Notes under the pieces: generated by a model
Told to the model about the DNA's origin: nothing
Databases searched by the model: none
Seen by the model: the letters and a program-made list of their open reading frames with translations, nothing else
Assembly: GCF_965363235.1 (NCBI RefSeq)
Contig: NC_134844.1
Coordinates: forward strand, 19,016,646 to 19,080,645
From: Mytilus galloprovincialis
Taxonomy: Eukaryota > Mollusca > Bivalvia > Mytilida > Mytilidae
Reading direction: 5' to 3'
Length of the DNA: 64,000 nucleotides
Shown: piece by piece, positions 46,676-57,905 of the stretch
How the letters are laid out: every line of letters begins with the position of its first letter
How positions within the stretch are numbered: the stretch's first letter is position 1
Translations under genes and position numbers: made by a program

Positions 46676-46681
46676 TTTATT
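46676..46681 (-). terminator. Polyadenylation signal AATAAA
   Basis: The minus strand reads gaatgAATAAAaaaac about 78 bases after the TGA stop of the thrombospondin-repeat exon. Position and sequence fit the 3' end of that gene. Confidence 0.65.
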
Positions 46682-46758
46682 CATTCAACTTTTAAAATCA
46701 ATGTCATTAAACTAAATGCTAAAAAGGATTATAATAGTCCTTGGTCATTTTTTGCTGG

Positions 46759-47811
46759 TCAGGTGCAATTGTTGCAAGCTTCTTGATCCTCTACTGAACC
46801 AGTGCAGTGTATTCCCCCATGTTGAGGAGCTGGAGTATTGCATGACCTTTTCCTTTCTCTGTAACCTTGACAACCAGAATTGACGATACATGATGACCAT
46901 TGTCCCCAATCACTAAATTTTCCATTGACAGCTGTCAAGAAAAAAGCAATTATTTATTTGTGTTGTATGTAAACAAATATAATCCACAATATGGTTCCTG
47001 TATCTTTTGCTCATGGTTTATTTAAACATTATTTTTAAATGTCTGGCAACATTTTCAATTTCTTTCAAGTGATAAAAAAAACCCTCTTTAAACAAGAAGT
47101 CTAACATGTCTAAAAGAACAAAACTTTTATTTCCATCTATGAACATATTTTCTTAAGTGGTATGGCACATTTTTATATTTCAATATACTTACGACAAGGA
47201 TGCTCATTACAACTGACAGAATTCACACCATCTCAAACACAGTCGGTGCCGCCATTTGCAGTGGCAGGATTATTACAACTTCTGTACTGAGATTGCTTTC
47301 CACCTGTAACATTGAATAAATATAAAGTAGACAAGTATGAATTTAGAGTAGACAATGAAGCCAGCCTTGGGTTGCAGGATGTTTTTTAGCTGTGGTGACC
47401 TTGGGCCGTTTTCTGCAGTGCAAAAATCATTATGGTAAATATGTTCAGTCAAGTAACTAACAAAACTGATTTATCTTACTCTGGTTTGTTCATAGATCAT
47501 ATATATATCATGGTAAAGTTGTTATGCAAATTTGGTTTACCATGTATAAATGTACAATATTTGACACCTTGCTTTACAAGAACAAAGTGATTAGAATTAT
47601 GATGAAAAATTAATTATTCTATTAATACTTTCTTTTCAACTTCAACAAGCTATGTTCAATATGATTTTCTGATCTCAAATAATTTCTATCATAAGAAGCT
47701 ATCAATACCTCCACATGTGACGGAACATTCCTTAAATGCTGACCAGCTTGACCAACCACCATTTACAGGTATTCTGGATGTGAATGGAAGCTGAGATCCT
47801 GCACCCCAACC
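46759..47811 (-). CDS. Thrombospondin type-1 repeat protein, 3' end (three exons)
   Basis: Three minus-strand exons join in frame. Exon A 47811-47709 follows tttgtttacag and ends gtggag|gtattg. Exon B 47303-47193 lies between a gttacag acceptor and a c|gtaagt donor. Exon C 46931-46759 follows ttcttgacag and ends in TGA. The introns are 405 and 261 bp. The product has two TSP1 domains with all six cysteines each. Domain 1 starts NGGWSSWSAF and includes CSVTCGG (split across A and B), YRSC, DC, SC and HPC. Domain 2 starts NGKFSDWGQWSSC and includes YRERKRSC, HC, EAC and NNCT. Such domains mediate extracellular binding in secreted or membrane proteins. Upstream exons must lie above 47.8 kb. Exon A opens with GWGAGSQLPFTSR, which is not TSP1. 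Oddity: exon B has an in-frame TGA (47235-47233), where a glycine codon is expected, so this allele may be a pseudogene or contain a base error. Confidence 0.8.
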
Positions 47812-48175
47812 CTGTAAACAAATACAAATGTATAAATAATTAGGTAATGTGTCTTCTTTAGCCTTCTGTGTAGCGGTTTGTTGAATGTTGTGTGTCTTTT
47901 AAAGATATTATTAAACCATCAGAATTTGTTAAAAATTGTCTTTTCAGGACATTAATTCATCATTTTGCTGTGCATAGTTTTACTTCTATCTATAAGAATT
48001 TTATTTGAATATCTAAAAAAAAATTGCTAATTTTGGTCAAATCTGAATTTAGGGCAACAACCTCTAACAAGTTGTAGTCTTTTTTGATATTTTTGATTTG
48101 CTGATCATTTTGTTGCATATAGTTTATAGCTATCTATCACAGTTTTTCAAATGACTCTGCAAAATCCTAAAAGAT
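47812..48175. other. Probable intron of the thrombospondin-repeat gene
   Basis: AT-rich, no repeat recognised. It lies directly upstream (minus strand) of exon A, whose acceptor implies an intron here. I did not find the next exon in the window. Confidence 0.4.
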
Positions 48176-48179
48176 GGTC

Positions 48180-48240
48180 ACGGGCGGCCGGGCGGTCGGG
48201 CAGTCGGGCGGTCGGGCAGTCGGGCGACCTGGCGGGCGGC
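48180..48240 (+). repeat. GC-rich minisatellite, 'gggcggtcgggcagtc' units
   Basis: About six units of cgggcggtcgggcagtcggg-type sequence, a sharp GC island in AT-rich DNA. It lies directly before the 161-bp array. Confidence 0.9.
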
Positions 48241-48245
48241 AATCA

Positions 48246-48890
48246 AATGTTGTCCGTGCATTAACTCATGAACCGTTCAACCAAAGCTTTTAAAATTTTA
48301 ATATGTTGTTACTGACAACTAAATGAAGGTCAAGTTCAATAATGGCGATTTTGACTTTTACCGTTCAGGAGTTATGGTTCTTGAAAGATTCAAAAATGGA
48401 GTTTCCAGTCGTGTTCGTGCATTTACGCATGAACTGTTCTACCAAAGCTTCCCAAATTTTAATATGTTGTTACTGATGACAAAATGGAGGTCAAGTTCAA
48501 TAATGACGATTTTGACTTTTACCGTTCAGGAGTTATGGTTCTTGAAAGATTGAAAAATGGAGTTTCCAGTTGTGTCCGTGCATTTACGCATGAACTGTTC
48601 TACCAAAGCTTCCCAAATTTTAATATGTTGTTACTGATGACAAAATAGAGGTCAAGTTAAATAATGACGATTTTGACTTTTACCGTTCAGGAGTTATGGT
48701 TCTTGTAAGATTGAAAAATGGTGTTTCCAGTCGTGTCCGTGCATTTTCTCATGAACCATTCAACCAAAGCTTTTGAAATTTTTATATGTTGTTACTGATG
48801 ACAAAATAGAGGTCAAGTTCAATAATGACGATTTTGACTTTCACCATTCATCAGTAATAGTTCTTGTGATATTGCCAGGACACAAATAAA
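48246..48890 (+). repeat. Tandem array, 161-bp unit, four copies
   Basis: gtttccag recurs at 48401, 48562 and 48723 (exactly 161 each), and 'gt(c/t)cgtgcatt' shows the same spacing from 48248. Units contain 'cgtgcatttacgcatgaac', 'accaaagctt', 'atatgttgttactga' and 'aggagttatggttcttg'. Copies are close to each other. The 76-codon frame here is a repeat shadow. Confidence 0.92.
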
Positions 48891-48984
48891 TATTAATAAA
48901 TCCGGTTTGCTGTCGTTGTGACAGCCTCTTGTTGCACATCTTATACTGATAATTATTTTGCAGTTTAAAGTATAATTTATAACT

Positions 48985-49215
48985 TTTTATGCCCCACCTA
49001 CGATAGTAGAGGGTCATTATGTTTTCTGGTCTGTGCCTCCGTTCGTCTGTGTTTCCGTTCGTCCGTCCGTCTGTGCGTCCGTTCGTCCGTCTGTGCGTCC
49101 ATTCGTTCGTCTGTGCGTCCGTTCGCTTCAGGTTAAAGTTTTGGTCAAGGTAGTTTTTGAAGAAGTTGAAGTCTAATCAACTTGAAACTTAGTATTTTTG
49201 TTAACTGTGGTGATC
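48985..49215 (+). repeat. Microsatellite-headed 'ggtcaaggtag' repeat
   Basis: 'cccacctacgatagtagagg', 'cgttcgtccgtccgtctgtg' units, 'aggttaaagttttggtcaag', 'gaagttgaagtctaatcaac' and 'cttgaaacttagta'. Single core unit. Same family as 3.30, 14.3 and 45.6 kb. Confidence 0.75.
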
Positions 49216-49584
49216 TAAACTAAATATACCTAAATTTTTGTTTCATAATTGTTTGAGACCGAAAGCTTCTGGATTAGTTTTTTGATGATGAATTTCTCCA
49301 AAAATTCTTTTTGATAAACTTTTCTCATATTTGACTACTATTATGATTTGGACATTAACGTATACAGTGGTATTCATCTTTGATAGACCTAGTGCTACAA
49401 TTTAATAGGTAAACAAAGAATATGAACACAGGAATATCCATCCAGAACACAAAATCAGTACATAGACAGCATAAATAAACGAACAAAAGAAAGGAACAGT
49501 GCTTTTATTGCTGTTCTTCATCTTATACATAATCAATTTGCACAAAATTTATCATTTTCACTCAAAAGTTTGAATAAGTTTTAA

Positions 49585-50900
49585 AAAATTAAATGTATGA
49601 AAATATTGATGTGTCAGTTGACCTGGCCAATCAACCAAGATGGCCGCCATGGCTAAAAATAGAACATAGGGGTAAAATGTAGATTTTGGCTTTATAACTC
49701 TGAAACCGAAGCATTTAGAGCAAATCTGACAAGGAGTTAATTTGTTTATCAAGTTAAGATCTATCTGCCCTGAAATTTTCAGACGAATTGGACACCGGAT
49801 TGTTGGGTTGCTTCCCCTAAATTGGCATTTTAAGGAAATTTTGCCGTTTTTGGTTATTATCTTGAATATTATTATAGATAGAGATAAACTGTACACAGCA
49901 ATAATGTTTCGCAAAGTAAGATCTACAAATAAGTCAGCATGACCAAAAGGGTCAGTTGACCCCTTAAGGAGTTATTGCTCTTTATAGTCATTTTTTACCA
50001 ATTTTTCGTAAATTTTTGTAACTTTTACAAAAATTTTCTCCTCTGAAACTACTGGGCCAAATTTAACCATACTTGTCCACAATTATCATTGAGGTATTTA
50101 GTTTAAAAAATATGGGCGGTGACCCGGCCAACCAACCAAGATGGCCGCCATGGCTAAAAATAGAACATAGGGGTAAAATGAAGATTTTGGCTTAAAACTT
50201 TGAAACCAAAGCATTTAGAGCAACTTGGACAAATGGGTTAATTTGTTTATCAAGTCAAGAATTAGTTGCCCTGAAATTTTCAGATAAATCGGAAAACTGT
50301 TTGTTGCCATTTTTGGTAAAAATTACCAATTCAGGGGCAGCAACCCGCCGTGGCTAAAAATAGAACATAGGGGTAAAATGTAGATTTTGGCTTATAACTC
50401 TGAAACCAAATTAGCATTTAGAGCAAATTGGACAAATGGGTTAATTTGTTTATCAAGTCAAGATCTAGTTGCCCTGAAATTTTCAGTTAAATCGGAAAAC
50501 TGTTTGTCGCTAAAAATTGGTAAAAGGGTTGCTGCCCCTGAATTGGTAATTTTTAAGAAAATTTTGCTGTTTTTTGGTTGTTATCTTGAATATTATTATA
50601 GAGATAAACAGCAATAATGTTCAGCAAAATAAGATCTACAAATAAGTCAACATGAGAAAAATGGTCAGTTGACCCCTTAAGGAGTTATTGCCCTTTACAG
50701 TAAATTTTTGAAAATTTTAACAAAATATTTTCCTCTGTAACTAATGGGCCAAGTTCATTATAGATAGAGATAATTGTAAGTAGCAAGAATGTTCAGTAAA
50801 GTAAGATCTAAAAACACATCACCATCACCGAAACACAATTTTGTCATTAATCCATCTGTGTCTTTTGTTTAATATGCACATAGATTATTATATAAAATGT
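49585..50900 (+). repeat. 'tggccgccatggctaaaaatag' element, three internal units
   Basis: 'aaccaagatggccgccatgg ... aatagaacataggggtaaaa' starts units at about 49.63, 50.14 and 50.34 kb (the last partial). Each continues with 'taatttgtttatcaagt', 'gccctgaaattttcag', and the longer ones with 'gtcagttgaccccttaagga'. Tail 'acaaaacacatcaccatc...ttttgtcattaatccatctg'. Open frames on both strands are shadows. Confidence 0.75.
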
Positions 50901-51229
50901 AGAGCTCGTCGAGAGGAACATTTTATACGCTATATAGTTAAGGTTTTTTGTACATTTTGATTTATTTTATCAGATGATTTTTTTGTATGTTGTAAGGACA
51001 ATTTTCTAATGGTTCTTGTCTGTGATCTATTTATCACATTGCATGGATCTAAATAAGAAAAATTTATATGAAAAGTTTGCTAATTTGAGTTTCCAGCACC
51101 ATTTGATCAACATTTATTTTTCATGATTTGTTCTGTTCTCTGTCTGTTTATCAGATTCTTTAGGCCAACAATGTCAACAATGTATGGTGTACTCTGAGAT
51201 GGTGTACAGAATGATTGTAATGTGAATAT

Positions 51230-52190
51230 GATTTCCTAATGAGTAACCCCTGACCTTGGCCTTATTTTGATGTGTTGTCAACATTTACTTTTTATATGAC
51301 TGCAAAACTTTTACGGTCTTATAATTATATAGCTATGTCCTCATTGTGGTCTGTAGACATATGTTTTCCAGACAATAACTTGAGTATAAGTTTATATATC
51401 TGAATGAAATAGAACCACAAGTTTCCATACCCAATAAAATGGTATGGATTGATTTTAGGGTTATTGTCCTAACAGTTTAGCAATAAAAGGCAAAACAAAA
51501 AAGGATTTTCCTGTTTCCAGACCATAACTTTAGAATAATTTATTATACTCATGGACTTTTATCAAATTGTCATACAAGATTTCAAACCAAAAAAGCAATG
51601 TTGGAATTGATTTTGGTGGTTATTGCCCAAACCATTTAGGAATTAAGAACCAAACATGCACCAATACTTTGTATAAATTACTTACCTCTTGACCATTTTA
51701 AACTTTAATGAGAATAGTCTTGTATTCTTTGGGTTTTTTAATATGCTGAATCTGTGACCATGTTTTGTGTATTTAGATTTTAGATTTTGGGCCTTGTTTT
51801 AGAAATGGTCCACAATCGGGTCCAAAATTAATCTTAGTTTGATTTTTTTTTTGTTAAAATTTTGGATTTTGGAATTCTGACCCTGTTATTAAACTGGTTC
51901 ACATTGAGGTCCAAAGGGTAAAAAATAAAGTTTGTTTCAAACCAAAAATTGAATTCTTGTGGTTCTTTGATATGCTGAATCTTTTGGATATAGGATCCTG
52001 TTATCAAACAGGTCCACATTGAGGTCCAAAGGGTCCAAAATAAAACTTCAAAATTTAAATTAATTTGGTTTAAAGTTGCAACAGACAGGGTTTATCTGAA
52101 ATTGACCTTATATTTTCATGGGTCATTGATATCGTAAATGTTCTGTTATACCTATATTAAAACCTGCATTATTGGTCTTAGACTTTCAAC
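51230..52190 (+). repeat. Composite repeats: 'ccttggccttatttt' fragment and family A copy 2
   Basis: 51.23-51.30 kb is a fragment of the 43.7-kb family. 51.46-52.06 kb follows family A: 'ccagaccataactttagaat', 'gattttggtggttattgccc', 'tttaggaattaagaacc', then units with 'aggtccaaagggtccaaaat' and 'tttgatatgctgaatc'. Confidence 0.65.
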
Positions 52191-52234
52191 ATAGAATTTA
52201 ATTTTCATCAGTTTTCAACATATTTGTCTAGTAC

Positions 52235-52620
52235 AAAGCAGGGTTAATAGTCATGTTATCATCCTTAAATATGCATATTTATTTACAGCTGAATTTTAAG
52301 CAGCCAATACCCATCCATCATCAGTGAGGGGGGCAAGGGGTTTAACTGTTATGCTGTTATGAGGCAATTTAATTCTTTGTTATCTGTTATTCTGAAAATA
52401 TATTTACTGTTAGCTGTTATTGTCTTACTCTTTGTTAGCTGTTATAGGACTATTATTTATTTTGTTATCTGTTATTGTAAGAATGTATTTGCTGTTAACT
52501 GTTATTGAAATTGGAATTTTAGCATTTTGAGAGCCAATCATCAGTAGAAATTGAAGATAATTGAACATTGTGGAGAGTTGTCTCATTGGCACGCATACCA
52601 CATCTTCTTACAATGTATAT
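52235..52620 (+). repeat. Composite repeat with 'tgttatctgttatt' units
   Basis: 'aaagcagggttaatagtca' and 'aaatatgcatatttatttac' (the 34.57-kb tail) are followed by 'gggtttaactgttatgctg', several ctgttatctgttatt-type units (52.35-52.52 kb) and a family M end ('gtggagagttgtctcattgg ... accacatcttctta'). Confidence 0.65.
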
Positions 52621-54798
52621 CTGTTTGGGGTCTTTCTACTAGTAATATGGTGGTCCTGTATTTGCAGAAGGATTTCAATAATATGTCACATAAACATATT
52701 TTAAACATCAGTTGGACCTAGGACAATTCCAGTATAAATTATAATTATTATCCTTTGTAATAAATTCCATTGTCTGTGAACATGTATCATTTTCTACAAA
52801 GGAGTAGGTTCAGTAAGACCCCTTTTTGGCCCCAAAATACAGCAGTTTTACAAAATTGTTAAAATGTAAACTTTTAGCTATTCATTTGAAAGTAGAATGC
52901 TTCTGCCACATAAATATGGGCTGTTTTTTGACAATACAATGTACATATATCGGGTACAAGTCATGCTAAATTACTGAAATCGTCATAAATTTAGCATTTC
53001 AGTTAAATTTTAGACGGTTTCCATCTTTTAAACGAAAGTGGCCGCATGCGTGTTCATTCATAATATTGAAATGTAAGTTGTATTTGATGATAATACATAA
53101 CCACTGTGTATCATCGCCACCGGAAATTGGGTACTACATTGTACATCCTAACGAAGCGGAGAGAAATAGAAAACAAGTTGCTTTCTTTAAAAAAAAAGAA
53201 AAGCAATACATGAACCTATGACTGCTGACTGCCGGGTCACCAAAATATTGTTGCTGAATTTGTGTTTATTTTATTTATTACTTTGGAATGTACATAATTT
53301 TTCAGATTATAACCCTTTGGCAAATCCTGATTTCTACTAACCGGATGACTTATGCAAATTGCACAATTTAACTATCGCAATTTAAATTTATGCAGTTTTG
53401 CTTTATAATCTGAAATTCTGGATGCATTTATTTTAACTATCATATCTTTATATTTTGTTTCCTACATGAATGCCTATATGTTCTCAACTCGTATTTGAAG
53501 CTGTCTTTACTCATGGTAGATGTTGTATGCGGTGAGACCTGTGACATGCAATTGATTTAGAACTCTTATGAAGAGACTTATTTTGGTCTCATAAAACATC
53601 TTGAATTTTAAGGATTTCCTGATTTTACAGGGAAACTTAGTTTTGCTGAAGAATTTATTAATTCAGATGTTTATGAATACCTGTACACACTTTTAAAATA
53701 ACCAATTTATATAAAAAGGTATGTAGATATAAAAAGATACCAGAATTAAAACGATGTACGCCAGACACGAGTTAAAGTCTACAAAAAAAGCATCAGTGAT
53801 GCTTGAATGAAAAAAGTTGAAAGGCGGCTAAATACATTAAAAAGTTAAGGAATCTATTCCTTGGATAGACAATCCTTTGCTTTTCGAAAAGGTCAAAGTT
53901 TATTATAGAACAGTGACTCAAAAAAGAAACAAAAGAGAAACAACTCGAGGTTAGAATACCGTTAGTAATGATGACCGTGCTTGAAAGTCACATGTGAAGC
54001 TCTTTCTACCGTGTCCTGGATTTATGGATAACAAAAACGAAAAATGTGATCTATAATGTGAATGAATCAAGACGTGAAGGATAGTTGGTCAACACAGTGA
54101 ATACAATTTTCAAAACAGTACCATAGTACAAATATGAAGATGCTATAAGGTTAAACTATTAAAACAAACAAACAAAAATTGAATTAAAATTTTATAATAA
54201 ACTAACGTTCCTGTTAGTATTTTTTTTTTTCAAATTCTTTTGAATATATATAATATCAATAAACAAGAACGTCAAGTATTTACGGATGGACATTTTATTT
54301 ATCGAATGAATCTATTTTTAAATTCTAACATTCCACTTAGTGCATGAATATATTACTACACAAACTATAAGCAAAGACTTCTAAATCCATACTAAAACAG
54401 TATAAAATAATCAACATTAATATAATTGTAATTAAATTTTGTTGTGATTATTTTAAATCATTTTACGGTTGCTGTGAGCTGCAAGGATTTAAAATCATGC
54501 TTTATGATTAGAAAACACACAAGTATTTTTATTCACGACCGTTTAAAATTTAAATATTGAATAAATTTACCTTACTTTCCGTTTTATGGATATATTACAA
54601 TACAAAAAAAATAATAATTACTCATAAAAGTTAAATACTAAAATGGTATGAAATCATTAACGTAGAAATATAATAATTATTTTTTATAAACATTTTTTTT
54701 TGTAGGATGCAAGAATTTATTTTAGATTTAATTTTTATGTTTCCTTTACAAATGAATATTTAAATATACCAAAGCAGAGTATATTGTCATATACAATA
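52621..54798. other. Mostly featureless DNA
   Basis: 52.80-53.17 kb ('ggttcagtaagacccctttt', 'gacggtttccatcttttaaa', 'gtggccgcatgcgtgttc') resembles a mussel dispersed repeat. The rest is AT-rich DNA with nothing I can support. Confidence 0.45.
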
Positions 54799-55904
54799 CT
54801 TACTAGAACACACCCGCGAAATCGCGGGCATTCAGAGCGTAGTTTAAAGTATGTAAAGTGTTGTTGGAATAATTTTGTAAAATACTGAATGACTGGAGAA
54901 TTTCAGCAAAAGTATCATAAGTCATAGGTTATTGGGGACAGGAAAATGTGTTTATTTTTGGTTTTCTATCAATTTCAATATGAACATACATTTAGTATGT
55001 TATGAACTAAAGTGTTGTTGGAAGAATTTTGTAAAATACTGAATGACTGGAGAATTTCAGCAAAAGTATCATAAGTCATAGGTTATTGGGGACAGGAAAA
55101 TGTGTTTTTTTTTTATCCCTCCACCTTATTTCCAAAGTTTCTAATTTTTGTTTTTCTATCAATTTCAATATGAACATACATTTAGTATGTTATGAACATT
55201 CAAGTAAGGAGCCTGTAATTCAGTGGTTGTCGTTTCTTTATGTGTTACATATTTATTTTTTTGTACATAAATAAGGCCGCTACGATGACCTATAGTTGTT
55301 AATTTCTGTGTCATTTTGGTCTCTTGTGGAGAATTGTCTCAACATGGCAATCATACCACATCTTCTTTGTTTTTGTAATCAATGAATTTTGTAAAAGATG
55401 GAATTTCAGAAAAGGTATCAAAAGTTCACATGAATAATTTTAGCGCTTATCTGTATATTATGAACATTCATTACTATATAAATAAAGTGTATTTACTTTC
55501 AATTCTAAGTTTACTAATCGATCTATGGTGGTGATTGATATAGTATACAGACCCTCTCTGTTTAATAAACTCTGTGACCACCGTGGATAGTTAACTTGAA
55601 AATGATAGCAGATAAAATTCTGAAAATACACTTTATTCGTAGTATATGTATGTTCAAAGTATAAAGAAAAACGCAAACCGGAAGTCTAATCTGACTTAAA
55701 ATTTCGTCCAATGACGGGACAATATCCGGATGCCTTTTTTTCTCGTTTTTCTCCCAAAATAACTCAATCTGAATAATCATATGAATGGATGACAAATGCG
55801 ACTATGCACTGTACCTATAGGACACAGAGGCGTGTTAATTAATTTATTGTGGAAAGAAGAGAAGCGACACCCAAAATGAGGTCTTCTCGTTTAATAGTAT
55901 AGAT
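54799..55904 (+). mobile_element. Interspersed element with CCCGCGA hairpin head, copy 2
   Basis: It starts cttactagaacacacccgcg; the perfect hairpin CCCGCGA-AA-TCGCGGG is at 54813-54828. It ends ggtcttctcgtttaatagta then tagat, as copy 1 does at 3.99 kb. A ~150-bp block ('gtgttgttggaataattttg ... gacaggaaaatgtgttt') is duplicated inside it, and a family M fragment is nested. No real gene. Confidence 0.65.
55195..55370 (+). repeat. Family M fragment nested in hairpin element copy 2
   Basis: 'aaggagcctgtaattcagtg', 'gttgtcgtttctttatgtgt', 'tacatttttgtacataaataaggccg'-like blocks, 'gacctatagttgttaatttc', 'cttgtggagaattgtctcaa' and 'accacatcttctt'. It is internally deleted compared with other copies. 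Confidence 0.75.
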
Positions 55905-55984
55905 TTCTTAATTGTAACTCTGAAATATTCTGATTTCAATCATTGTAAGTTTCTTCAGAAACATAAATACTGTACATATTTCGT

Positions 55985-56220
55985 ATATATGAGGGCCCTC
56001 ATGGGGTTTTTGATTATGTGATTACTTGGCCGTTTTTTTAATGATTATTTGATTATTAAGCCAAATATTTCATGATTATTTGATTACCTAGGACTGTATT
56101 TTTAGTTTATGATTATTTGATTACTAAAGATAAGCAAATATTTAATGATTATGTGATTATATTGGCAAAAAAATGGTGATTATGTGATTACTAGGACCCC
56201 CCCATGAGGGGCCTCATATA
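55985..56220. mobile_element. MITE with 'tatgagg(g)cccctcatgggg' inverted ends
   Basis: The left end tatatgagggccctcatggg pairs with the inverted right end (cccatgaggggcctcatata). The interior is made of gattat(g/t)tgattac repeats in one orientation. The terminal TATA could contain a TA target duplication. No coding capacity. Confidence 0.8.
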
Positions 56221-56484
56221 TTTCTTTGATTCCAATTGAATTAAATACTTTTGATAAGAATATTACCTGTTTTCCGATCTAATATTAATATTTTAACCAG
56301 AATGTTCTCTCCCGCTATAAGTCTATGATGAAATACACAGTATCCCGTGGTTAAATCTTCAAACATAATTAGTTTACATGTTATCGAGTCAACAGACAAT
56401 ACCACGTTATAATTGACCCAGATAGTATCATACACACAGCGTACAGTATGGAACGCCATCACTGCCTTATAAGACGAAACTACT

Positions 56485-57005
56485 TTGACATGATGCAAAT
56501 GTTGCTTACATGATGTGAATTCTTCATTACATGATGTGAATTCTTCTTTACATGATGTGAACTCTTCTTTACATGATGTGAACTCTTCATTACATGATGT
56601 GGTTTCCTCTTTACATGATGTGAATTCTTCATTACATGATGTTAATTCTTCTTTACATGATGTGAACTCTTCATTACATGATGTGAATTCTTCATTACAT
56701 GATGTGATGTGAACTCTTCATTACATGATGTGAAAACTTCATTACATTACACGATGTGAAAACTTCATTACATTATGTGAAAACTTCATTACATGATGTG
56801 AAAACATCATTACATAATGTGAAAAGTTCATTACATGATGTGAAAACGTCTTTATGTGATGTGGTTGTTTCATTACATGATGCGAAACTTTCTTTGTGTG
56901 CCGTTAAAATAAAAACCCTTGTACATGATGCGAATACTTTAGTGTATGATGTGAATGTTGCAGTACGTGATGCTAGAACTGCATTACCTGATGTGAACGT
57001 CACCT
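56485..57005 (+). repeat. 21-bp minisatellite array (tacatgatgtgaa...), left arm
   Basis: More than 20 units of about 21 bp (ttcattacatgatgtgaaaac / ttctt). They are most uniform at 56.51-56.71 kb and increasingly diverged towards 57.0 kb. Because 21 is a multiple of three, the array is open in several frames (repeating SLHDVNS or SLHDVKT). I treat these frames as passive. The same array appears inverted at 63.75-64.0 kb. Confidence 0.93.
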
Positions 57006-57029
57006 TATAATTATACGTTATGTAAATTG

Positions 57030-57260
57030 TTTAATGAGACCATTTAAGGGTTCAAAACTTGATAGAAGCGTGCTTTGTGTTTTTTTATTATTAGGTTCGG
57101 CCGTTTTCGGTATTCTGGTGCTCCATAACTCCTTAACCGAAATCTGTGCCCTATATTCACTATAAACGTTTTGTTGCACAGTCCATAGGCTTGTTAAGGA
57201 TATATAGGATTTAATTATAATTAGGCCATTCAAGGGTTCAAAACTTTATAGAAACGTTCT
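57030..57260 (+). repeat. Two-copy ~186-bp direct repeat
   Basis: 'ccatttaagggttcaaaact' at 57041 and 'ccattcaagggttcaaaact' at 57227, each continuing tgatagaa(g)cg / ttatagaaacg. Other similarity between the units is weak. Confidence 0.55.
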
Positions 57261-57381
57261 TGGTGGTATATTTTTATGGTAATGCTATTGTAACAGAGGG
57301 GGTCGGTGACGACACCTCCCGGGACGTGTAGTTGCCAGTATTGCGTCCCTATTTGACCATCGGGACACCTGATGTCAGATT

Positions 57382-57456
57382 ATGGCTGAACAACAGACAA
57401 TTCATCCACAAATGTGCAATAATTGCGGACAAACGAGAGTCAAAAAACTTTCTTAA
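57382..57456 (+). CDS. Very short frame with Cys-x2-Cys, doubtful
   Basis: A 24-codon frame, MAEQQTIHPQMCNNCGQTRV and four more codons, follows a GC-richer stretch ('cacctcccgggacgtgtagt'). It could be a first exon or chance. No family recognised. Confidence 0.12.
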   Translation: MAEQQTIHPQMCNNCGQTRVKKLS

Positions 57457-57639
57457 ATGAAGTTCAAAAATAGAGTTTTCAAATGTAAAATGAAAAATAA
57501 AATGTTCCCAGAGTTAGTCTTTAGTAAAGTAAATTGGCTTCGCGTTGTGTTTTCAGTAGTAAAATTGCACCAAGAAGAGGTGACTAACTCAGCGAACTGC
57601 ACCGAGGTGACTAACTCTAAACTCAAGTGGACTGATACA

Positions 57640-57905
57640 GTCCGGCGAGTATTTGAAGCCTATACAAAGCCGACTCCGACTGAAAAACAATTAAAATCCT
57701 TATATTTTTTTGCAGAGTTATGGCCCTTGGACTTTGAAATTCACTCAGATAATTGGTTTCCACACTTTGTTTTTTTTTTAAAGATATTGACTTAAAATTT
57801 GGCATATAGTAAAACCATGACAAGTTACAGATCAAGTGCGAATTGTGTTCCGGTCTGTTGATTTTTTACAAAGTTATGGTCCTCGAATTGAAAATTTGTT
57901 GGTCG
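57640..57905 (+). repeat. 'gagttatggcccttggactt' repeat fragment
   Basis: 'tgcagagttatggcccttgg', 'ataattggtttccacacttt', 'accatgacaagttacagatc' and 'aaagttatggtcctcgaatt' form two rough units. It runs directly into the family A copy. Confidence 0.6.

Noticed and set aside
49558-49942. Overlapping frames of 66-118 codons on both strands
   Set aside because: They fall inside the 'tggccgccatggctaaaaatag' repeat; other units of the same repeat do not keep them open.
56485-57005. Repetitive secreted or adhesive protein gene
   Set aside because: There is no signal peptide, no splice context and no composition like known mussel foot proteins. The open frame follows from a 21-bp period.
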